Assembly (NCBI GenBank): GCA_036258135.1
Contig: DATAEG010000148.1
Coordinates: forward strand, 1 to 25,811
Direction: 5' to 3'
Length of the DNA: 25,811 nt
Source: DATAEG01 sp036258135
GTDB lineage: Bacteria > Actinomycetota > Actinomycetes > Mycobacteriales > Jatrophihabitantaceae
The position numbers and the translations under genes are program-made. Below the pieces are notes generated by a model, which made no database searches, was not told the origin of the DNA, and saw only the letters and a program-made list of their open reading frames with translations. Shown in pieces: positions 18,686 through 25,321 of the stretch. Numbering within the stretch: the first letter of the stretch is position 1; every line of letters begins with the position of its first letter.

Positions 18686-18904
18686 ATGCCGCGACGACCC
18701 GGTCCGCTCCGCCGCTTGCTGAACCGGCTGTTCAGCTGGCGCAAGGTGCCGGCCGGTGGTGCTAGCCGGCGCAACCCGGGTCTCGGTCCGGACGACGGCG
18801 GTGTGGGCGTGCGCGAGCCCCGGCGTCCCCACCCGCGGCCCCGCTCGGGCGCCGGAGCGGAGCTACCGCCGCCGCCCGAGCAGACAGTGAAGCTGGGTAG
18901 TTAG
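18686..18904 (+). CDS. Small basic, proline-rich hypothetical protein (72 aa)
   Basis: A 72-residue protein of unknown function. The N-terminus MPRRPGPLRRLLNRLFSWRK is Arg-rich with a short amphipathic segment (LLNRLFSW); the remainder is Gly/Pro/Arg-rich and ends EQTVKLGS. No membrane segment, signal peptide or known domain is recognised. The start is supported by TACCGT six bases upstream; the same frame is open further 5' but that part would be antisense to ftsK. It diverges from ftsK and converges on dapA, with a large hairpin between the two ends. Actinobacteria usually carry the RNase J gene at this position. Whether it is expressed is unproven; the codon pattern is that of the surrounding DNA and cannot decide. 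Confidence 0.5.
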   Translation: MPRRPGPLRRLLNRLFSWRKVPAGGASRRNPGLGPDDGGVGVREPRRPHPRPRSGAGAELPPPPEQTVKLGS

Positions 18905-18919
18905 TCCGCCGCCACCTGC

Positions 18920-18996
18920 CGAGGGGAAGGTTATGGCCGCGACACGCCGGGCGGCGATCAGAGGCTCCCCCCTCCACCGGAATAACCTCCCCCTCG
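18920..18996. terminator. Large inverted repeat between convergent ends, possible bidirectional terminator
   Basis: The arm CGAGGGGAAGGTTAT (18920-18934) pairs with ATAACCTCCCCCTCG (18982-18996) over 15 positions with one mismatch, around a 47-base loop. It lies in the 120-base gap between the 72-residue ORF and dapA, which converge. No T-run follows on either strand, so it is not a classic intrinsic terminator; a processing or protein-binding site is the other reading. Confidence 0.5.
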
Positions 18997-19024
18997 CGGG
19001 TAGGGGTCGGCCGGATCAGCGCGA

Positions 19025-19924
19025 CTATGCAGGCTCGGCCGGCAGTCCCGCGGCCTTCAACGCAACCGCCAGCGCGGCGGTCTCGTCCTCGGTGGCATCT
19101 ACCAGCGGCGGCCGCACGCCGCCCACGGGCAGGCCGCGCAGCGCCAACCCGGCCTTGACCAGGATGCAGCCCTGCGTCGCGAACACACCGGTGAAGATCG
19201 GCAGCAGCGTCTGGTGCCAGCGGCGTGCCTCAGCAGTGTCGCCGCGCGCGAACGCCTCGATCATGGCCTTGGTGCCGACGCCGGAGAAGTGCGTGGACGT
19301 GCCCACCACCCCGACGGCGCCGACCGACAGCAGGGGCAGCGTGAGCGCGTCGTCTCCGGAGTAGTAGGCCAGGTCGGTCTCGGCGAGCACCTTGGAGGTG
19401 GCGGTGAGGTCGCCCTTGGCGTCCTTCACGCCGACGATGTTCCGGTGCGCGGCCAGGGCAATCATCGTCGGCGTGGCGATCGGCGTGGCGGTACGCCCGG
19501 GGATGTCGTAGAGCAGGATCGGCAGGTCGGTGGCGTCCGCCACGGTCCGGAAGTGTGCCAGCAGACCGGCCTGTGGCGGCTTGGAGTAGTACGGCGTGAC
19601 CACCAGCAGGCCGTCCGCACCCGCCTTGGCCGCCTCCTCGGCGAGATGCACGGTGTGCGTGGTGCTGAACGTGCCCACGCCCGCCACCACGCGGGCCCGG
19701 TCGCCGACGGCGTCCTTCACCGCACGGAGCAGGTCGGACTTCTCCGCATCGGTGGTCGTCGGTGACTCGCCGGTGGTGCCGTTGATCACCAGAGCGTCGT
19801 TGTGCATCTCGTCGACGAGATAGGTCGCGAGCGCGGCGCTGGCGGTCAGATTCAGCTCGCGGCCGGCGCCGAACGGCGTGACCATCGCGGTGAGCAGCTG
19901 TCCGAACGGTGCGCTTCCAGCCAT
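19025..19924 (-). CDS. dapA: 4-hydroxy-tetrahydrodipicolinate synthase
   Basis: A 299-residue TIM-barrel aldolase condensing pyruvate with aspartate semialdehyde, the first committed step to diaminopimelate and lysine, needed for peptidoglycan. Key sites: GTTGES (49-54), Y113 in PYYSKPP, Y139 in LYDIPGRT, and the Schiff-base lysine K167 in IVGVKDAKGD. Length is normal. The ATG at 19924 is six bases after TAGCGT, whose first three bases are the stop codon of the upstream EamA gene; dapA therefore seems to have its own leaderless promoter. In M. tuberculosis dapA is next to thyX on one side and RNase J on the other; here EamA and two kinases lie between dapA and thyX, and no RNase J gene follows. 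Confidence 0.96.
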   Translation of the reverse strand: MAGSAPFGQLLTAMVTPFGAGRELNLTASAALATYLVDEMHNDALVINGTTGESPTTTDAEKSDLLRAVKDAVGDRARVVAGVGTFSTTHTVHLAEEAAKAGADGLLVVTPYYSKPPQAGLLAHFRTVADATDLPILLYDIPGRTATPIATPTMIALAAHRNIVGVKDAKGDLTATSKVLAETDLAYYSGDDALTLPLLSVGAVGVVGTSTHFSGVGTKAMIEAFARGDTAEARRWHQTLLPIFTGVFATQGCILVKAGLALRGLPVGGVRPPLVDATEDETAALAVALKAAGLPAEPA

Positions 19925-19930
19925 GCTCAG

Positions 19931-19936
19931 ACGCTA
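19931..19936 (-). promoter_or_regulatory. -10 box of a leaderless dapA promoter, overlapping the EamA stop codon
   Basis: TAGCGT (19936 to 19931) is six bases before the dapA ATG at 19924. Its first triplet is the TAG stop of the EamA gene. No good -35 was recognised. Confidence 0.5.
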
Positions 19937-20917
19937 CCGCGCTGGGCTCGCGCAGGACTCGGCAAGTTCCGGCGGAGTCAGGCCGTCGACGAGCGGACGA
20001 ACCGGCTCGGCGGGAGGGGCCGGTCGCGACGCCTCGGACCTGACGACGAGGACGACGGCGGTGAGGATCACCAAGCCGCCGAGGATCTCGGTGGGCGCAA
20101 GCCGTTCACCGGCGAGCAGGGCGCCCAGGGCGACGGCGACGGCGGGGTTCACGTACGCGTACGTCGAGACCAGGGAAGTGGGTGCGTTACCGAACACCCA
20201 GATGTAGGCGCTGAACGCGATCAGGGAACCGAACACGATGAGGTAGGCCAGCGCCAGCCACGACTTGGTCGTGAACGCGCCCAAGTCGATCCGGGCATAC
20301 TCGCCGCGCAGGCCGGCGAACAGGATCATCGCGATACCGGCGGCCAGCATCTCGACGGTGGTCAGCACCATGGGCTCGCCGGGCACGTCGATGCGGGTGG
20401 CCAGCAGCGAACCCAGCGACCAGAAGAACGCGGCCAGGATGACCAGTGCGGCGTACCACAGGTTGGCGTCGCCGCCGCTGCTCCGCGCGAACAGCAGGGC
20501 CACGCCGCCCAGGCCGAGGACGACGCCGACGTACGTCAGCCCACGGATCCGCGCGCCGGCGGTGCGGCGCATGACGATCAGCCAGAGCGGCACGGTGGCC
20601 ACCAACAGCGCGGTCAGGCCCGACGGCACCTTGGTCTCGGCGATCACGACGGTGCCGTTGCCGCCCATCAGGACGAGCAGCCCGCAGATCGCCGCGTTCC
20701 GGGTGCGCGTACCGCCGGCCAGCAGGGCACGTGGGCCGCGCCGCGCGGCGACCACGGCGGCCAGGACCAGTCCCGCGACCAGGAACCGCACCCCACCCGA
20801 CAGCTCCGGCGGCATCGTCTCGACCGTGAAGCGGATGGCGAGGTAGGTCGACCCCCAGACGACGTAGACGATGGACAGCGCCGTCCATACCTTGACGCTG
20901 CTTACTCCCTCCAGCAC
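19934..20917 (-). CDS. EamA/DMT-family transporter
   Basis: A 327-residue membrane protein with about ten hydrophobic segments in two repeated halves, each an EamA domain: IVYVVWGSTYLAIRFTVETMPP opens the first half (VWGSTYLAIR is a strong EamA signature), and FFWSLGSLLATR, with the pattern AYIWVFGNAPTSLVSTYAYVNPAVAVALGALLAGERL, marks the second. Members export metabolites such as amino acids; substrate unknown. The start GTG at 20917 is supported by TAACTT six bases before it. The last 40 residues are a charged, Pro-rich cytoplasmic tail. The position directly before dapA invites a lysine or diaminopimelate export role, but that is only a guess from context. Confidence 0.88.
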   Translation of the reverse strand: MLEGVSSVKVWTALSIVYVVWGSTYLAIRFTVETMPPELSGGVRFLVAGLVLAAVVAARRGPRALLAGGTRTRNAAICGLLVLMGGNGTVVIAETKVPSGLTALLVATVPLWLIVMRRTAGARIRGLTYVGVVLGLGGVALLFARSSGGDANLWYAALVILAAFFWSLGSLLATRIDVPGEPMVLTTVEMLAAGIAMILFAGLRGEYARIDLGAFTTKSWLALAYLIVFGSLIAFSAYIWVFGNAPTSLVSTYAYVNPAVAVALGALLAGERLAPTEILGGLVILTAVVLVVRSEASRPAPPAEPVRPLVDGLTPPELAESCASPAR

Positions 20918-20923
20918 ACATCG

Positions 20924-20929
20924 AAGTTA
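20924..20929 (-). promoter_or_regulatory. -10 box of a leaderless EamA-gene promoter
   Basis: TAACTT on the minus strand (20929 to 20924) is six bases before GTG 20917. It directly abuts a tandem nine-base repeat (20930-20947), which would occupy the spacer and -35 side of this promoter. Confidence 0.45.
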
Positions 20930-20947
20930 TCTGACGGGTCTGACGGG
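20930..20947. repeat. Tandem 9-base repeat next to the EamA promoter
   Basis: TCTGACGGG occurs twice head to tail (20930-20938 and 20939-20947), exactly, between the -10 box of the EamA gene and the stop codon of the kinase gene upstream. It may be a direct-repeat operator or a chance duplication. Confidence 0.7.
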
Positions 20948-20991
20948 CGCCGCCAGGTTTTCGGCCGTTCGACGCGGGCAAGCTGCCAGTG

Positions 20992-21603
20992 TTACCAACG
21001 CCACACCAGGACGAGATCGGCCAGTTCCCGGGACGCCGCGATGGTGCGCGCGTTCGTCTCGTCGGACCCGGTGGCCCAGTGCTGGGCCAGCGCCTCGTCC
21101 GCGCCCAACTCGATGCGACGCCGGATGAGACGCTCCTGCCGTGCGGCGGTCGGGACGTCGAGATACCACGTCTGGTTGAGCTGGTCGTGGACCTCCGGCC
21201 ACACCAGCAGGTAGTTGCCCTCGGTGACGATCAGCGGTACGTCGGGCGGCACCGCGATCGCGGCGGCGGTGGAGTCTTCCCGGTCCCGTTCGAACTTGGG
21301 CAGGTAGACCACGTGGTCGGCCTGCCGGAGCCGGGCCAGCGCGGCGGCATACCCGGCCTGGTCGAACGTGTCCGGCGCCCCCTTGCGGTCCCGCTTGCCG
21401 GACTCGACGAGCAGGGCGTCGCCGATGTGGAACCCGTCCATCGACGCCAGGGCGGCGCGACGCGGGCCGAGCCTGGCCACCAGCAGCTCGGCCAACGTCG
21501 ACTTGCCCGCCCCGGGCGGTCCGGTGATGCCGAGGATCTTCCGGCTCGGCCCGGCCGCCAGTTCGGCGGCGCGGGCCAGCAGGTCGCCGGTGGTCAGTTC
21601 CAT
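20992..21603 (-). CDS. Nucleoside/nucleotide kinase-family P-loop protein (uridine/pantothenate kinase-like)
   Basis: A 203-residue P-loop kinase. GPPGAGKST at 28-36 is Walker A; SMDGFHIGDALL is the DGFH substrate motif of the uridine kinase/PanK/YggC group; GAPDTFDQAGYAAAL and YLPKFERDREDSTAA are family blocks; IVTEGNYLLV holds the EGNY (Walker B-like) motif; RRRIELGADEALAQHW is the lid. It phosphorylates a small hydroxyl compound, with the exact substrate unknown. Start ATG 21603 lies ten bases inside the end of the PfkB gene, so translation is coupled. Being after thyX and a PfkB kinase, a role in nucleoside or ribose salvage is a reasonable guess. Ends in LVLVWRW with TAA. Confidence 0.85.
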   Translation of the reverse strand: MELTTGDLLARAAELAAGPSRKILGITGPPGAGKSTLAELLVARLGPRRAALASMDGFHIGDALLVESGKRDRKGAPDTFDQAGYAAALARLRQADHVVYLPKFERDREDSTAAAIAVPPDVPLIVTEGNYLLVWPEVHDQLNQTWYLDVPTAARQERLIRRRIELGADEALAQHWATGSDETNARTIAASRELADLVLVWRW

Positions 21604-22430
21604 CGGGCGGCGAGCTCCCCCAGCCTCGGGTCGCGTAGCCACGCCCGCGGTCCGGGATGCGCGACCCGGACGCCGGCCACCGCCACCGCGAAGGCCAGGA
21701 CCTGCGGGAGCAGCGCCACGGCGGTCGGCCAGCCGACCCGCCCGACGGCATAGGCGACGGCGCCGTGGAAGACGTCTCCCGCGCCCGCCGTGTCGACGGC
21801 GGTCACCGGCGGCACCGCGACGGTGCCGACCCCGTCCACGGTGGCCCAGCGGACCGGCCGAGGTCCGTCCGTCACCGCCACCGCGTCGGCACCCGCGCGC
21901 AGCGCCGCCTCGGTCGGGTCGGGCCAGTAGTCCGACGACGCCACGACGAGATCGGCGGCGCCGAACAGTTCGGCGAAGACGGGACGGGGCCGGCCGGCGT
22001 CGACCAGGACCGGCACCGAACGATCCCGTGCCCACCGCGTGGCGGCCACGGCCAGCGCCGACCAGTGCCCGTCGACGAGCAGCACGTCGGCATCGTCGAA
22101 CCGAGCCGGTGCCGGCGGTGACGGGCCGACCGAGTCGGCGGAGCTGACGCTTCGCAAGCCGGTGGCCGCTTCCACCCGGACCGCCGATACCGGCAGGGCG
22201 GATGCCCGGGCTGGGTCTGCGTCGCGCACGTCGACACCGCAGCCGACCAACTCGGCCTGGGCGATGGCCGCGGCCGGGTGGGATCCCAGCGCGGTGTGCA
22301 GCACCGAGCGTCCGCCTAGGGCGGCGAACGTCACCGCTGCGTTGGCCGCCGGCCCGCCCGCGGCCACGAACTGCTCCCGCGCGGTCAGCTTCTCGTCGCG
22401 GCGGGGCAGGTCGTCCAGGACGTGCACCAC
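21594..22430 (-). CDS. PfkB-family sugar/nucleoside kinase (5' end uncertain)
   Basis: At least 278 residues of a ribokinase-fold enzyme. GGPAANAAVTFAALGG (25-40) is the first PfkB signature; D213-TAGAG-D219 the second, D219 being the catalytic base. The reported start is GTG 22430, the first ATG/GTG/TTG in frame. However, the ten codons before it read GLFVGLTTLD, which together with VVHVLDDLP is the normal N-terminal strand of the family, so the true protein is probably longer. The frame is open back to about 22489; the only near-start codons there are CTG at 22457 and CTG at 22484, the latter overlapping the thyX TGA as CTGA. A sequencing or natural frameshift is possible too. Substrate unknown (ribose, adenosine and pseudouridine kinases share this fold). 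The end overlaps the following kinase gene by ten bases. Confidence 0.85.
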   Translation of the reverse strand: MVHVLDDLPRRDEKLTAREQFVAAGGPAANAAVTFAALGGRSVLHTALGSHPAAAIAQAELVGCGVDVRDADPARASALPVSAVRVEAATGLRSVSSADSVGPSPPAPARFDDADVLLVDGHWSALAVAATRWARDRSVPVLVDAGRPRPVFAELFGAADLVVASSDYWPDPTEAALRAGADAVAVTDGPRPVRWATVDGVGTVAVPPVTAVDTAGAGDVFHGAVAYAVGRVGWPTAVALLPQVLAFAVAVAGVRVAHPGPRAWLRDPRLGELAARWN

Positions 22431-22480
22431 GTCCAGCGTGGTCAGCCCGACAAACAGCCCACGTGGTGCCGGCTCGGCCG

Positions 22481-23233
22481 TCAGCCCTCACTCACCATCG
22501 GGCTCGACGCCACCTCGGTGCCGTCGGGCAGGGTGCTGATCTCGAAGTCGGCGAAGACGTTGGGCGCCTTCTTCTTGAGCTCGCGCAGGCAGTCGATGGC
22601 CAACGCCCGGATCTCGATGTCGGCGTGCTCCGAGGCCCGCATGGCGACGAAGTGCCGCCACGCCCGGTAGTTACCGGTCACGACGATTCGCGTCTCGGTG
22701 GCGTTGGGCAGCACCGCTCGCGCGGCCTGGCGTGCCTGCTTTCGGCGCAGCGTCGCCTGCTCGACGTCGGCGAACTTCTTCTCCAGGCCTTCGAGCAACT
22801 CGGTGTATGCCGTGACCGCGGCCGACGTGGCAGCCATGAACTTCTCGTGCAGGTCGGGATCTTCGGCGATCACGTCCGGCTCGACCATGGCCGCGTTCCG
22901 CTCCGGGACGTATCGCTGGCTGAGCTGGCTGTAGCTGAAGTGCCGGTGCCGGATCAGCTCATGGGTCAGCGAGCGGGAGATCCCGGTGATGTACATCGTC
23001 ACGATGCCGTGCTCGAGGACGGACAGGTGCCCGACCTCGAGGATGTGGTGCAGGTAGCCGGCGTTCGTCGCGGTGGACGGATTGGGCTTCTTCCACGACT
23101 GGTAGCAGGCCCGGCCGGCGAACTCGGCCAGCGCCTGGCCGCCTTCGGCGTCGGTGTCCCACGGCACGTCCGGAGGAGTCTCGAAGTGGGTCCAGGCGAT
23201 GACCTGGACACGGGGCGTGACGATCTCGGGCAC
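22481..23233 (-). CDS. thyX: Flavin-dependent thymidylate synthase ThyX
   Basis: A 250-residue FAD-dependent enzyme making dTMP from dUMP with methylenetetrahydrofolate and NADPH. The diagnostic ThyX motif RHR-x3-S-x4-SQR is present as R95-HR...S-QR107, and SVLEHGIVTMYITGISRSLTHELIRHR is the usual flanking helix. Length is typical. The GTG at 23233 is preceded by GGAG five to eight bases away and by the promoter CTGGCA-N17-TACGCT (23268-23296). It heads a coupled string with the PfkB and P-loop kinase genes, an arrangement that is not part of the usual dapA-thyX pair I know from mycobacteria. It ends PMVSEG. Confidence 0.96.
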   Translation of the reverse strand: MPEIVTPRVQVIAWTHFETPPDVPWDTDAEGGQALAEFAGRACYQSWKKPNPSTATNAGYLHHILEVGHLSVLEHGIVTMYITGISRSLTHELIRHRHFSYSQLSQRYVPERNAAMVEPDVIAEDPDLHEKFMAATSAAVTAYTELLEGLEKKFADVEQATLRRKQARQAARAVLPNATETRIVVTGNYRAWRHFVAMRASEHADIEIRALAIDCLRELKKKAPNVFADFEISTLPDGTEVASSPMVSEG

Positions 23234-23267
23234 GGCGTCTCCATCACTGACAGCCTCGGTGTGGCTC

Positions 23268-23296
23268 AGCGTAAATGACCCGAACGACGCTGCCAG
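23268..23296 (-). promoter_or_regulatory. thyX promoter (CTGGCA-N17-TACGCT)
   Basis: On the minus strand CTGGCA (23296 to 23291) matches four of six bases of the TTGACA -35 box, and TACGCT (23273 to 23268) matches TANNNT, with 17 bases between. Transcription would start near 23260, about 27 bases before the thyX GTG. No dyad is seen around it. Confidence 0.5.
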
Positions 23297-23339
23297 ATCG
23301 CGGCGCGCCGCCCGTCACGGCTCGACCTCGATGTGACGG

Positions 23340-24596
23340 TCAGCCGGCGGCCCGGCACGACGTCGTCACCGCCGCCCGCAGGGCCGGCGCCAGGTCGCCA
23401 CGGGGCATCACCTGGATCCCGTCCAGACCGAGCCATCGGGCGGCCAGGCCGAGCTCTTCGGCCAGCTCGACGCTCACTTCCTCGACCCTGGGCCAGCCGG
23501 ACGACCCCACGTCTGCCTCGGCGAACGCCGACTGGACGCGCAGCACGCCGGCGGCCCGGTCGCTCTTCAGGTCGACGCGGGCCACCAGCCGATCGCCGAG
23601 CAGGAATGGCAGGACGTAGTAGCCGAACACCCGCTTGGGCGGCGGGGTGTAGATCTCGATGCGGTAGTGGAAGCGGAACAGCCGCTCGTCCCGAGGACGG
23701 AACCAGACCAACGAGTCGAAGGGCGAGAGCAACGCCCGGGCGGCTATCCGACGGGGCCGCCGGGCCTGCGCCCACAGGTACGCGGGAGGGTCCCAGCCTT
23801 CGACCCGGACCGGACGCACCTCTCCGGTCTCGACGAGCTCGGCCAGCCCGGCCTTGGTGGACGCCTGCGCCATGCGGAAGTAGTCGGCGATGTCGGCGAC
23901 GGTGCCCACGCCGAGCGCCCGGGTGGCAATGCGCACCAAGTCGCGGCGCTGCTCGGCCTCGGTGGCCGGCGCGGCGGCGGCGACCGACGCGGGCAGGACG
24001 TGCTCGGTCAGGTCGTACCAGCGCTCGAAGTTCACCCGTCGGCTGGCCATCACCCGCCCCGAGTAGAACAGGTGCTCCAGCGCCACCTTTCCGTCGTGCC
24101 AGTTCCACATCGAGCCCGGATTGTTGGGACGTTCGAAGCCGGTCTCACCGGCGCGCATCGGCCCGTCCCCGGCCATCCGCCGTACGAGGTCATCCACTAA
24201 GCCCGGGTTCTCGCGTAGCACGCGGCCCAGCGATCCCCAGCTGTCCGGCCGGTCCATCCGCCACCGGAAGAGCGGGTACATCTCTACCGGGATGAGCGCG
24301 GCCATGTGCGCCCAGTACTCGACCAGTTCACGGCGAACCGGCCCCCGCTTGTGCGCGGTCAGCTCGTCGAGGAGATCGCGCGGGTAGGGCCCGAGTCGGG
24401 AGAAGAGCGGCATGTAGTGCGAGCGGCAGAAGACGTTGACCGAATCGAGCTGAAGGACCGCGATCGAGTCCAGCACCCGGCGGATGTGACGTACGTCAAT
24501 CCGCCCGGTGGGCCGCGGGTTGGCGAACCCTTGGGCGGCCAGGGCGATGCGCCGGGCCTCGGCGGCGCTGACCTCGTCCTCCTCCGCCGCAGGCAC
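23340..24596 (-). CDS. AlkX/YcaQ-like DNA glycosylase (HTH_42 superfamily)
   Basis: A 418-residue protein of the winged-helix HTH_42 superfamily, resembling E. coli YcaQ (AlkX), which unhooks interstrand crosslinks and N7-alkyl adducts. ARRIALAAQGF is the N-terminal helix; VLQLDSVNVFCRSHYMPLFSRLGPY contains Q49-L-D51, the Q-x-D catalytic pattern of YcaQ; WNWHDGKVALEHLFYSGRVM, RRIAARALLSPFDSLVWFR and GYYVLPFLLGDRLVARVDLK are further family blocks, with the final GLDGIQVMPRGDLA. The GTG at 24596 is supported by TAAAGT six bases upstream (leaderless). It diverges from the DedA gene and ends 106 bases before thyX. Catalytic prediction is better supported here than in the other HTH_42 protein at 7720-8904. 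Confidence 0.88.
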   Translation of the reverse strand: MPAAEEDEVSAAEARRIALAAQGFANPRPTGRIDVRHIRRVLDSIAVLQLDSVNVFCRSHYMPLFSRLGPYPRDLLDELTAHKRGPVRRELVEYWAHMAALIPVEMYPLFRWRMDRPDSWGSLGRVLRENPGLVDDLVRRMAGDGPMRAGETGFERPNNPGSMWNWHDGKVALEHLFYSGRVMASRRVNFERWYDLTEHVLPASVAAAAPATEAEQRRDLVRIATRALGVGTVADIADYFRMAQASTKAGLAELVETGEVRPVRVEGWDPPAYLWAQARRPRRIAARALLSPFDSLVWFRPRDERLFRFHYRIEIYTPPPKRVFGYYVLPFLLGDRLVARVDLKSDRAAGVLRVQSAFAEADVGSSGWPRVEEVSVELAEELGLAARWLGLDGIQVMPRGDLAPALRAAVTTSCRAAG

Positions 24597-24602
24597 GGCT
24601 CC

Positions 24603-24608
24603 ACTTTA
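24603..24608 (-). promoter_or_regulatory. -10 box of a leaderless promoter for the AlkX-like gene
   Basis: TAAAGT on the minus strand (24608 to 24603) lies six bases before GTG 24596. It is the best -10 box of the leaderless set in this window. Confidence 0.5.
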
Positions 24609-24628
24609 GAGACCACGTCCGACAACCT

Positions 24629-24651
24629 GGCCGGGCCGGAATTGCCCGGCC
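24629..24651. promoter_or_regulatory. Dyad between the divergent AlkX-like and DedA genes
   Basis: GGCCGGGC (24629-24636) and GCCCGGCC (24644-24651) are exact reverse complements around seven bases (cggaatt). The dyad lies upstream of both -10 boxes and would cover the -35 area of the DedA promoter. It might be an operator shared by both genes or a chance G+C palindrome. Confidence 0.35.
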
Positions 24652-24670
24652 TTGGCCCTGCCCACCGTGG

Positions 24671-24676
24671 CACGAT
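24671..24676 (+). promoter_or_regulatory. -10 box of a leaderless promoter for the DedA gene
   Basis: CACGAT lies six bases before ATG 24683, the same box and spacing as before the BtuF-like gene at 1451. It favours ATG 24683 over GTG 24680 as start. Confidence 0.4.
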
Positions 24677-24682
24677 TCGGTG

Positions 24683-25321
24683 ATGACCGAGTTCCTTCAG
24701 CGCGTGGGGAACTCGGTCGGAGCGTGGTTGTATCTGATCGCCGGCGGCCTCGCCTTCGCCGAGGCCGCGCTGCTGGTAGGGATGGTCCTGCCCGGCGAGA
24801 CGGCTCTGTTGGTGGCGGGATACTTCTGCCACGAGCACGTGCTGTCGCTGCCCGTGATGATCGTGGTCGCGATCGGCTGCGCCATCCTCGGCGACTCCGT
24901 GGGCTTCGAGCTCGGCCGCCGGTTCGGCCCGCCCCTGCGCAGGTCCCGGGCTGGCCTGCGTGTAGGCGAGCAACGCTGGAACCAGGTGGACGGGTTCCTG
25001 CACCGGCATGGCGGGAAGGCCGTCCTAGCCGCGCGGCTGACTGCGGTGCTGCGGGCGCTGGTGCCGTCCATGGCCGGCTTGAGCGGCATGCCCTACCGGA
25101 CCTTCTTCGCTTGGAACGCGATCGGGGGTGTCATCTGGGGGACGTCGTGCGTCCTGCTGGGCTACGCCTTCGCCTCCGCGCTGCACCGCGTCGAGGAATA
25201 CCTCACGTGGGCACCGTTGGCCGTCCTCGGCGCGTTGGGCGTGTTCGCCATCGCTCTCCAGGCCTATCGACGGCGCCGCATGCACCGCGAAGCCGAGGCG
25301 GGAGCGGGCCCGAGCCGGTGA
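24683..25321 (+). CDS. DedA-family membrane protein (VTT domain)
   Basis: About 212 residues. Hydrophobic segments at about 12-32, 45-70, 118-140, 145-165 and 170-195. The DedA core is visible: LVGMVLPGETALLVAGYF with the conserved acidic residue, then AARLTAVLRALVPSMAGLSGMPYRTFFAWNAIGGVIWG, the 'R..P..R...P..AG...M....F...N..G...W' block with the two key arginines. The family includes undecaprenyl-phosphate and phosphatidylethanolamine flippases, so a role in recycling lipid carrier across the membrane is possible. A GTG three bases upstream (24680) would give one extra residue. The basic cytoplasmic tail (RRRRMHREAE) ends in a stop that overlaps the next gene (GTGA). Confidence 0.9.
   Translation: MTEFLQRVGNSVGAWLYLIAGGLAFAEAALLVGMVLPGETALLVAGYFCHEHVLSLPVMIVVAIGCAILGDSVGFELGRRFGPPLRRSRAGLRVGEQRWNQVDGFLHRHGGKAVLAARLTAVLRALVPSMAGLSGMPYRTFFAWNAIGGVIWGTSCVLLGYAFASALHRVEEYLTWAPLAVLGALGVFAIALQAYRRRRMHREAEAGAGPSR

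Noticed and set aside
18551..18832. Upstream extension of the ftsK frame to 18832.
   Set aside because: It overlaps the divergent small ORF and both promoter boxes, and adds low-complexity residues with no family match.
19802..21214. A plus-strand open frame of about 470 codons opposite dapA, the EamA gene and the kinase.
   Set aside because: Composition is Gln/Gly/Arg/His-rich shadow sequence without domains, running across three well-supported genes on the minus strand.
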